Below are positions 55,764-62,320 of a stretch of DNA of 64,000 nucleotides, in pieces (positions within the stretch are counted from its first letter, which is position 1; the number at the start of each line of letters is the position of its first letter). The stretch spans positions 1 through 64,000 of the forward strand of contig JABZIV010000007.1 in NCBI GenBank assembly GCA_015258095.1. Direction: 5' to 3'. This DNA comes from Lachnospiraceae bacterium. Its GTDB lineage: Bacteria > Bacillota > Clostridia > Lachnospirales > Lachnospiraceae. The position numbers were made by a program, and so were the translations under genes. A model generated the notes under the pieces. That model was not told the DNA's origin. It saw nothing but the letters and a program-made list of their open reading frames with translations, and did not search any database.

Positions 55764-57299
55764 GTGATTATTTTAATTGATTTTGAAAACACGCATGGCA
55801 GCGGATTCCAGGGTGTGGAATATCTGGATGAAAAGGATACACTGGTTGTGTATTACAGTGATGAGAATTCCGCTGTGAGTAGGGGATTAGTAGACGATTT
55901 AAAAGAGAAAAATGTGCATGTGCGCATGGTGAAGTTGTTAAAGCAGCACAGCAACGCACTGGATATGTACATTGCCTCTACGACCGGGATGTTCTTGGAC
56001 ACCGGGGAGAAGATTTGCATTGTTTCCAAAGACAGAGGGTATGCTGCTGTAAGAGATTTCTGGCATAGTCTTCGAGGGGCGGAAATCCTTCTCGGAGAGA
56101 CGATTGAAGAGTGTTTTCTTCATTCGGAGGGAAATGATGATGAGCGAATCCGTAGAGCGAAAGAAAGAAGTGAGAAAATTCTTCTTACCGAATCTTTCGA
56201 TACGATGAACAATATTCCGACAAAGCCGACCTTGAGCAGAAGTAATTACTGGAGGAGAAAGAAACAGACCAGCTTTGACCTTAGTAAAAACCTAAATCCG
56301 GTTGAGATTCTGCCGAATCCGCTTGCGAAACCGGGACTGGAAGAGGGTTCCGCTTCTGATGAAGAAGCTGCGGTGGACGGGATGGCTCTTTTGCAGGAAC
56401 TTGCAGATTCCCTTAAGATTCCGGAGGAAGCTAGTCCTATGGAGACAGACGGTAAGAGGACGAAAGCGGAGGAGAAGGAAAAAGAGAAACAAGGTCGTTT
56501 GGAAAGTGCCGTAGAAAAGAAAACGGACGTATGGAAGAAGACGGAAGACACAGAAATTCATAAAGAGGAAGGTCATAAAGCGAAGAAGAAGCCCGGAAAT
56601 CAGCTTCGCTTTGTCTATGATCCCGTAAAAAAAGCGATGATAAAGGTTTCCGGCACAGAGTCGGAAAGGGAAGAAAGTCCTGTTCCCGCTTTTTCGAAAA
56701 AGGATGAAACCTTCCCTTTGAGCGGAAAAGAAGGAAGTGAAGAGGAAAGTCTTCCTCAGGAAAGCCTAAAAAAACAAGAAAGTTTACCGAAAGAGATAGA
56801 GGAATTACCGAAAGAAAAAGCAAAGGAAGATTTGCAGAAAAAGAAGGAAGATATTCCGAACGAGAAAGAAGAAGGATTGCAAGAGAAGGAAGCGGGAAAT
56901 AAAAAGAAATCGACCGGTAGAAGGAGAAGGACAAGCGCGAAGAAAGAAGCAATGCATCAGGAAGAGTCCATAGAAGCGCCGAAACCTGAGGAAAAGACGG
57001 AAACAACAGCTTCTCCGAAAACGAGAGAAAAGAGAAAGGGCAGCAATCCGCATAAAGAGGAAGAAAGAGGAAAAGGAAAGGACAACAATCCTTCAAAAGA
57101 AGCTGCGGCAGTAAAAAAAGCAGATAATAAACTGGAAAACAAGCAAGAGATTAAGCAAGAAAATAAGCAGGAAAACAAGCTGGAGAATAAGCAGGAAGAC
57201 AAGAAAGAACACAAACCGGAAAACAGTGCGGAAGGAACGGGAGAGAAGAAAACGCGCAGAAGAAGACGGACGGTAAAGAAAGAAAGTCCGAAGGTATAG
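55764..57299 (+). CDS. PIN-like domain protein with long charged tail
   Basis: A 511-residue protein starting at GTG 55764 with AAAGGAG five bases upstream. Residues 1-125 form a PIN/NYN-like nuclease fold: LIDFEN with Asp6 and Glu8, NALDMYIAS with Asp67, and IVSKDRGY with Asp90, the acidic set expected for metal-dependent RNA cleavage. Residues from about 130 on are disordered and rich in Lys and Glu, with two basic clusters, GRRRRT near 386 and TRRRRRT near 498, that could bind RNA. Eight tetrapeptide repeats lie at 455-486. The start of the tail is less biased than its end. The target RNA is unknown. Confidence 0.82.
   Translation: MIILIDFENTHGSGFQGVEYLDEKDTLVVYYSDENSAVSRGLVDDLKEKNVHVRMVKLLKQHSNALDMYIASTTGMFLDTGEKICIVSKDRGYAAVRDFWHSLRGAEILLGETIEECFLHSEGNDDERIRRAKERSEKILLTESFDTMNNIPTKPTLSRSNYWRRKKQTSFDLSKNLNPVEILPNPLAKPGLEEGSASDEEAAVDGMALLQELADSLKIPEEASPMETDGKRTKAEEKEKEKQGRLESAVEKKTDVWKKTEDTEIHKEEGHKAKKKPGNQLRFVYDPVKKAMIKVSGTESEREESPVPAFSKKDETFPLSGKEGSEEESLPQESLKKQESLPKEIEELPKEKAKEDLQKKKEDIPNEKEEGLQEKEAGNKKKSTGRRRRTSAKKEAMHQEESIEAPKPEEKTETTASPKTREKRKGSNPHKEEERGKGKDNNPSKEAAAVKKADNKLENKQEIKQENKQENKLENKQEDKKEHKPENSAEGTGEKKTRRRRRTVKKESPKV
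57126..57221 (+). repeat. Eight tandem 12-bp repeats in the PIN gene
   Basis: Consecutive 12-base units encode x-K-x-E (NKLE, NKQE, IKQE, NKQE, NKLE, NKQE, DKKE, HKPE). They keep frame and vary mostly at the first and third residue. Confidence 0.85.
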
Positions 57300-57304
57300 A
57301 AGTA

Positions 57305-58333
57305 TTATAAGGGTTCCATCTGTTTCAGAACGGCTTCGAAGTCTTCTGCCAGAGGGATTTGAAAAGTCTTCCCGGAAAGAGGATAGAGCGCATCTTTTTT
57401 CGGAAGAGACGGAAAGGAAAGGGAATAGGCGTGCAGAAGCTGTCGTTTTACAGAGAGCTTCCTGTGCGCCTTTTCCGCATCAGGGAATGTGCATATCTCT
57501 CGCTTTGTTCCGTTTATCTCCGGTATTGCATACTTTATATCTCCCAGAATGGGATAGCCGAGGAAAGAGAGCTGACTGCGGATTTGATGTGTCTTTCCTG
57601 TTAAAAGGTCGACCGTAAGCAGAGTAAATGGGGCACCTTGATAACTGTAGCGCCTGTCAACGGAAAAGATGGAAGCCAGATACTTTCCCGTTTCTTTGTT
57701 TGCTTTTATTACCTTGTTCCTCTTCTCATCTTTTCGGATATACGCTTCCTGAAGACCTTCCCGGACAAATGTACCGGAAACCAGAGCGTAATATTTTTTT
57801 TTCAAGCTATGCGATTGAAGAAGTCTTCCCAAACTTTGGAGAGAGGCGAGTGTTTTACCGAAAATAATGAGACCGGAAGTATTCCGATCCAGACGATTCG
57901 CAATACCCGGACGAAAAGTTTCTCTGGTCTTCGCATTTTGCTCTCCTTTTTGTAAAAGGTAGGAAGAGAGAAGGGTATTCACGGAGAGGCGGGTTTTGGC
58001 ATCTTCTTCCGCTAAAAGGCCGGCAGGCTTATTGAAAAGAATCAGTTGCGCATCTTCGTAAACAATATATTTTTTGTATTGTTCCTGCCAAAGTCCGTTT
58101 TCTTCTGCTTTTACGGAGGAAAGTTTCTCCAGACTTTCTTCACTGAAGTAAAGCTGTACCTTATCGCCCAGGTGTAAGCGTTCTTTTCCGTCCGCTTTTT
58201 TTCCGTTCAAAAGAATATTCTTCTTTCGAAGCATTTTATAAAGGAAGGAGTCCTTCTGCCCTTTAAAGAATTTTTGGAGCAGTTTCAGAAGCTTCTGCTC
58301 CTTTTCATTTTCAGAAATGATGATTTCGCGCAT
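57305..58333 (-). CDS. RluC/RluD-family pseudouridine synthase
   Basis: A 342-residue enzyme that isomerises uridines in rRNA. An N-terminal S4 domain (FLYKMLRKKNILLNGKKADG) is followed by the catalytic block NRLDRNTSGLIIFGK with the catalytic Asp. The family form is HRLDRDTSG, so two positions differ but the Asp-Arg core stays. LLTGKTHQIRSQLSFLGYPILGD is the second signature. AGGTGA precedes the start. The target position is uncertain. It ends five bases from the convergent PIN gene, with no terminator between. Confidence 0.9.
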   Translation of the reverse strand: MREIIISENEKEQKLLKLLQKFFKGQKDSFLYKMLRKKNILLNGKKADGKERLHLGDKVQLYFSEESLEKLSSVKAEENGLWQEQYKKYIVYEDAQLILFNKPAGLLAEEDAKTRLSVNTLLSSYLLQKGEQNAKTRETFRPGIANRLDRNTSGLIIFGKTLASLQSLGRLLQSHSLKKKYYALVSGTFVREGLQEAYIRKDEKRNKVIKANKETGKYLASIFSVDRRYSYQGAPFTLLTVDLLTGKTHQIRSQLSFLGYPILGDIKYAIPEINGTKREICTFPDAEKAHRKLSVKRQLLHAYSLSFPSLPKKDALYPLSGKTFQIPLAEDFEAVLKQMEPL

Positions 58334-58336
58334 GTC

Positions 58337-59101
58337 TCACCTGTAAAGTTTATCGAGGATTCGTAGGAGAATCGAATCCGGAACAATTTGTGTCAGGAAA
58401 TAGAAGAGTTTCATCGGGAGACCGCAGATGGACAACGGACGATTCAGAACGCTGTCAACGAGCGCTTCTTTCGCGACTTTTTTCGGTTTTTGCATGAAAA
58501 GGGACTTGATTGTTTTTAGTTTTCCTTCGTTTCCTGCAACCTTAAAGAAAGCGGTATCTACAGGTCCCGGACAGACAGCGGTTACAGCAATCTTTTTCTT
58601 TTTGAGTTCCTCTCGCAAAGAAAGAGAGAAGGAGTAGACGTAGGCTTTACTGGCGGCATAGACGGAGAATTCCCGTTGTGGCAGAAAAGCGGCTGCGGAC
58701 GCCATCTGGATGATTCTGGAATTTTCTCGCATATAGGGAAGGGAATATAAAGTAAAGGCGGTTAGCGCACGAGCATTGAGGGAAAGCATGCCGAGCTGCT
58801 CTTTAATCGGGATTTCCGTTACTTCTCCTAATTTTCCGAAACCGGCTGCATTAATCAGGAAAAGAATCTCCGCCTGTTCTTCTTCCAGTGCGCTCCGGTA
58901 TGCGTTCAGACCTTCGTCCTCACATAAATCATAGGCAAAAATACGCGTCCTTTTATAGAGCGTCTTCGAGAGGTCCAGTAGGGCATTTTTTCTTCTTGCA
59001 AAGAGCCAAAGCTCATCCACGGCAGGAATATAGTCCTGCACGGCATAACAGAGTTCTTTTCCGATACCGGAACTCGCGCCGGTAATCACTGCAATCTTCA
59101 T
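58337..59101 (-). CDS. Short-chain dehydrogenase/reductase
   Basis: A 254-residue Rossmann oxidoreductase. The start at 59101 follows AAAGGAG on the - strand; a longer frame runs into the tRNA-Leu and is an artefact. TGASSGIGKELC binds the cofactor, INAAGFG is the NAG-like motif, and the active site is YAASK with the Ser upstream. The cofactor is probably NADP(H), judged only from the fold family. A C-terminal hydrophobic helix (MKLFYFLTQIVPDSILLRILDKL) may touch the membrane. It is three bases from the pseudouridine synthase gene, so both share a transcript. The substrate is unknown. Confidence 0.88.
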   Translation of the reverse strand: MKIAVITGASSGIGKELCYAVQDYIPAVDELWLFARRKNALLDLSKTLYKRTRIFAYDLCEDEGLNAYRSALEEEQAEILFLINAAGFGKLGEVTEIPIKEQLGMLSLNARALTAFTLYSLPYMRENSRIIQMASAAAFLPQREFSVYAASKAYVYSFSLSLREELKKKKIAVTAVCPGPVDTAFFKVAGNEGKLKTIKSLFMQKPKKVAKEALVDSVLNRPLSICGLPMKLFYFLTQIVPDSILLRILDKLYR

Positions 59102-59125
59102 AGTTCTCCTTTTGATTTTTATATA

Positions 59126-59165
59126 AGAAAAAATCCTAAAAAATACAAAGGTATCTTTTAGGATT
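59126..59165 (-). terminator. Terminator of tRNA-Leu
   Basis: On the - strand AATCCTAAAA pairs with TTTTAGGATT (59156-59165 with 59132-59141), an inner ATAC/GTAT stem adds four pairs, and a T-run follows. It separates the tRNA from the dehydrogenase. Confidence 0.8.
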
Positions 59166-59172
59166 CTCATGC

Positions 59173-59255
59173 TGCGGGAGATGGGACTTGAACCCACACG
59201 CCCTTGCGGACACAAGATCCTTAGTCTTGCCTGTCTGCCATTCCAGCACTCCCGC
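59173..59255 (-). tRNA. tRNA-Leu, anticodon AAG
   Basis: Acceptor GCGGGAG/CTCCCGC, discriminator A, no encoded CCA. Anticodon stem CAAGA/TCTTG with loop CTAAGGA gives AAG (positions 59220-59222 on the + strand), which reads CUU and, if A34 becomes inosine, also CUC and CUA. The long variable arm and T-arm GTGGG-TTCAAGT-CCCAT are normal. Confidence 0.93.
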
Positions 59256-59266
59256 GCAACAGAGCG

Positions 59267-59295
59267 ATATTATCATACTGTTTTCATTTTCGCAA
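59267..59295 (-). promoter_or_regulatory. Promoter of tRNA-Leu
   Basis: On the - strand TTGCGA (59290-59295), 17-base spacer, TAATAT (59267-59272) preceded by TGA. Confidence 0.7.
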
Positions 59296-59428
59296 GACAT
59301 TTTTCAAAAAAACTCTTTCTCGTATTTTTCAAAAAAACTTGTACGAAAAAAATCTCCAACTGGAGAGAGGAGAAAGTACGGAAAGAATTGGAAAAGTAAA
59401 ATTGATGGACAGAATAGATAATTCTAAT

Positions 59429-59457
59429 TTGACGAAAGAAAGGGGCGTGAGTAGATT
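59429..59457 (+). promoter_or_regulatory. Likely promoter of comM-dprA
   Basis: TTGACG (59429-59434), 17-base spacer, TAGATT (59452-59457). It would leave a leader of about 300 bases running antisense to the remnant described below. Confidence 0.5.
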
Positions 59458-59513
59458 ATAAAGAGATAAAGGTTTTTTCAGTTTATCAGAGCCTTTTTCT
59501 TTTATCCATTTTC

Positions 59514-59744
59514 TTAGTTCTTTATAGATTGATTATGGCTTTCTGTTATTTCGTTATTTTCAGATACTTTATCCTTTTTACCTTTTTTGTCCAATCTTAA
59601 GGCAGTATCTTTCTTTACCTGTCCATTTTCTGATGCAGTATTATTTTTTTATTCTATATCCAATTTCAAATGCATATTTTTATCGTCATTTTCAGAATCG
59701 TCATTTTTAGATTCCTTTTCCTGAGATACTTTCTTTTCTCTTTT
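59514..59744 (-). pseudogene. Remnant of a K/E/D/N-rich protein gene
   Basis: One - strand frame stays open for 31 codons, meets TAA (59649-59651), and continues in the same frame for 44 codons to another TAA. The product would be a charged low-complexity tail with SKNDD/SENDD pentapeptides and, further on, LRLDKKGKKDKVSEN. There is no start codon or ribosome site, and TGA lies just upstream at 59745-59747. The in-frame pentapeptide repeat argues for past coding. A chance frame in A-rich DNA remains possible. Confidence 0.35.
59682..59711. repeat. Two tandem 15-bp repeats
   Basis: ATCGTCATTTTCAGA (59682-59696) is followed directly by ATCGTCATTTTTAGA (59697-59711), one base different. On the - strand both are in frame as a pentapeptide. 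Confidence 0.8.
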
Positions 59745-59763
59745 TCACAGATGGGAGGTTTTT

Positions 59764-61374
59764 ATGCTGGCCAAGGTTTATTCAGCAGGACTTCATGGGA
59801 TGAATGCCTGTCTTTTTTCTGTACAAGTGGATGAGTCCAATGGTCTGCCGCATTCTCTTGCTGTCGGTAATTTGTCGCCGTCTGTGCGGGAAGGACTCGA
59901 TAGAGCGAGGATTGCGTTAAAGAATAACGGGATTTCTCTTCCGCCTAAGAGAATCACGGTAAATATTCAACCGGCTGATTTAAGGAAGAGCGGAACCTCT
60001 TTCGACTTTGCCATTCTTGTCGGGATGCTTCTTTCTCTATACCGTGTGGAGGAGTACCCGTATTGGAATTATGCTTTTATCGGAGAACTCGGTCTGGATG
60101 GAGAAATCAAACATATTCCCGGCGTTTTGCCGATGACCATGGCGATGAAAGAGGCCGGCGTGGAAGGAGTTTTTGTAGGAATGGAGGATCTCAATGAGGC
60201 AAAGCATTGCAAGGGACTGAAAGTAATTCCGCTCGCCTCGGTTGCCGATTTTTTCCGCATTTTAGAGCCTTTTGTGAAAGACAACTCTTTTCGGAAAAGA
60301 GAAAAATCTTGTTTGGAGGAGAGAAGAAAAGACGGCAAAAGACCGCAGAGCATTGTTGTGGGGAGTGCGGGCAAGAGTATCGGAGAAGAACAGCAGAAGG
60401 AAATGCCGGATTTTCTGGATATATGCGGACAGGAGGCGGGAATTCGTGCCTGCTTAATTGCCGCGGCTGGAATGCACGCATTACTTTTTGTAGGTCCTGC
60501 CGGAGCGGGAAAGAGTATGCTTGCCAAAAGAATGGCGGGGATCTTACCGCCATTGACAGAAGAAGAAAAAGTGGAAGTCAGTAAGATTTATTCCATTGCG
60601 GGAGCCTTGAAAAAGGAGGTGGGTTTGATACAGGAGCGTCCTTTCCGCGCACCCCATTCTGCGATTAGTCAAGCAACCTTACTCGGCGGGATGCGCTCCG
60701 GAAATTTAATTCCGGGAGAGCTCGCGCTTGCGACAAAAGGGGTTCTTTTTTTAGATGAGCTTCCTTTATTTAGAAGAGAAACGATAGAGTCTTTACGTGC
60801 ACCTCTGGAAGAAAAAACAGTCGTGCTGAGTCGCTTGCAGCAGGTCTTTTCGTACAAGGTGGATTGTATCCTTGTTGCCGCCATGAACCCCTGTCCCTGC
60901 GGTTTCTTTCCGGATCGCAATCGCTGTCATTGTACGCCCGGGCAGATTCGGGCGTATCAAAGAGGGGTGTCCAAACCTATTTTGGAGCGTATGGACATTG
61001 CCATGGAGCTTCCGGAGGTCGATGTGGAAAGTGTTTGGGGAAAGAAGGGGACGCTCTCTTCAGAAGAGTTAAGGGAAAGGGTGATCCTTGCAAGGAAGAG
61101 ACAAGAAGAGCGTTTTCAAGGAAATGACCGCGTTCAATGGAATAGCCAGATGGGAATCGCTGAAGTAAGAAAATACTGTGTATTGCGCCCGGAGGAAGAA
61201 GCCTTTATGAAGACCGTTTTTGTGAAGAAAGGCTTGTCCATGCGGAGTTACCACAAGATTTTGAAAGTGGCGAGAACCATTGCGGATGTGGAAGAGGAAG
61301 AGCATATTCTGATTGCACATCTTGCAGAAGCAGTACGTTACCGGGTTGTGGATGAGAAATTTTATTCTGATTAA
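59764..61374 (+). CDS. comM: ComM/YifB-family AAA+ ATPase (Mg chelatase-like)
   Basis: A 536-residue AAA+ protein; ComM of transforming bacteria is a helicase that extends branch migration of incoming DNA. GGGAGG lies five bases before ATG 59764. The N-terminal 160 residues are the Lon-like ChlI domain. Walker A GPAGAGKSMLAKR is near residue 245 and Walker B GVLFLDELPLF near 330. CPCG and CHC near residues 377-390 suggest a zinc site. The gene lies beside dprA, the common pairing in Firmicutes. Confidence 0.92.
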   Translation: MLAKVYSAGLHGMNACLFSVQVDESNGLPHSLAVGNLSPSVREGLDRARIALKNNGISLPPKRITVNIQPADLRKSGTSFDFAILVGMLLSLYRVEEYPYWNYAFIGELGLDGEIKHIPGVLPMTMAMKEAGVEGVFVGMEDLNEAKHCKGLKVIPLASVADFFRILEPFVKDNSFRKREKSCLEERRKDGKRPQSIVVGSAGKSIGEEQQKEMPDFLDICGQEAGIRACLIAAAGMHALLFVGPAGAGKSMLAKRMAGILPPLTEEEKVEVSKIYSIAGALKKEVGLIQERPFRAPHSAISQATLLGGMRSGNLIPGELALATKGVLFLDELPLFRRETIESLRAPLEEKTVVLSRLQQVFSYKVDCILVAAMNPCPCGFFPDRNRCHCTPGQIRAYQRGVSKPILERMDIAMELPEVDVESVWGKKGTLSSEELRERVILARKRQEERFQGNDRVQWNSQMGIAEVRKYCVLRPEEEAFMKTVFVKKGLSMRSYHKILKVARTIADVEEEEHILIAHLAEAVRYRVVDEKFYSD

Positions 61375-61383
61375 GAGGTGAGT

Positions 61384-62235
61384 ATGCAGGAACTTTTGGC
61401 ATTACAGTCCGATTTTCCCGGAAGATTACGGAATATTCCGGATATCCCGCGCGCCATCTATCTTCTGGGAAGACTTCCCGAAGAGGAGGAAGTGACGGTA
61501 GGCATCATCGGCGCAAGAGACGGCACAGGATATGGAAAGGCTATTGCGAGAAGGCTTGCCGGAGAACTTTCGCAATACGGAATCGGTATTGTCAGCGGCA
61601 TGGCCTACGGCATCGATACTGCGGCACATGAAGGTGCTCTATCTGCCGGAGGAAAGACCTATGCGGTTTTAGGGAGTGGCGCGGATATCTGTTATCCGGC
61701 GGCAAACAGAACAATTTATGAAAAGATAAAGGAGAGCGGGGGCATTATCAGTGAATATGCGCCGGGGTCTCCTCCGCTTCCCCATCATTTCGTAGAGAGA
61801 AACCGTCTGCTTGCCGGTCTTTCGGATGTACTCATTGTTATAGAAGCGAAGGAACGTTCAGGCACTTTTATCACGGTGGATAGAGCACTTGAGCAGGGAA
61901 AACAGGTATTTGCCGTTCCGGGAAGAATTACGGATCCACTCTCCAAGGGATGTAATAAGTTATTGCAGGAAGGCGCTTCACTCTGTCTTTCTACGAACGA
62001 TATTCTTCGGTGTTTCTCCATAGAGGAGAAAGAGACGGAGAGGGTTCGCGTGCAGAAACTGCCGAAAGAAGAACGCGCCATTTATCAGGCTTTGGGAGAA
62101 GAAGGAAAAGATATGAATGCGCTTGTACGAGAATTAAAAATACCCATTAATAAATTGTATGCCTTACTTTTAAACATGGAAATCAGCGGCTATTGTGAAG
62201 TTTTTGGAAATACTTATCACAGAAGAACTTTCTGA
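61384..62235 (+). CDS. dprA: DNA processing protein DprA (short form)
   Basis: A 283-residue protein that loads RecA on incoming single-stranded DNA. The Rossmann core shows GIIGARDGTGYG, SGMAYGIDTAAHEGAL, GSGADICYP and PLPHHFVERNRL, and a winged helix lies at about 220-283. The SAM-like N-terminal domain common in longer homologues (about 360 residues) is absent. ATG 61384 follows GAGGTG closely; GTG 61378 is an alternative with no ribosome site. Confidence 0.92.
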   Translation: MQELLALQSDFPGRLRNIPDIPRAIYLLGRLPEEEEVTVGIIGARDGTGYGKAIARRLAGELSQYGIGIVSGMAYGIDTAAHEGALSAGGKTYAVLGSGADICYPAANRTIYEKIKESGGIISEYAPGSPPLPHHFVERNRLLAGLSDVLIVIEAKERSGTFITVDRALEQGKQVFAVPGRITDPLSKGCNKLLQEGASLCLSTNDILRCFSIEEKETERVRVQKLPKEERAIYQALGEEGKDMNALVRELKIPINKLYALLLNMEISGYCEVFGNTYHRRTF

Positions 62236-62252
62236 CGAAGCAAATCAAAACC

Positions 62253-62281
62253 TTGCATTTTCATGTGGCTTCGTTTATATT
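62253..62281 (+). promoter_or_regulatory. Promoter of topA
   Basis: TTGCAT (62253-62258), 17-base spacer, TATATT (62276-62281). It overlaps a loose ACGAAGC/GCTTCGT hairpin (62235-62274) that begins on the last base of the dprA stop. Confidence 0.6.
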
Positions 62282-62320
62282 GTCCACGTTTTCATTAGAA
62301 ATAGGAGGGATTGCTTTTTC

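Larger units (their letters stand above)
59296..59763. other. AT-rich intergenic region before comM
   Basis: This is the longest stretch without an intact gene. It holds a + strand promoter at 59429-59457, a - strand gene remnant at 59514-59744 and a tandem repeat at 59682-59711. GATAAA/TTTATC (59465-59486) can pair. I see nothing clear at 59296-59428 beyond poly-A and poly-T tracts. It is visibly richer in A and T than its neighbours. Confidence 0.6.

Noticed and set aside
57126..57221. CRISPR-like array
   Set aside because: The repeats are 12 bp, adjacent without spacers and in frame with a protein.
58337..59215. Longer start for the dehydrogenase on the - strand
   Set aside because: The extension runs through the tRNA terminator and the 3' part of tRNA-Leu; the start at 59101 has a good ribosome site.
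59169..59399. 76-codon + strand frame with GLEPTRPCGHK
   Set aside because: Antisense of tRNA-Leu, the same T-arm artefact.
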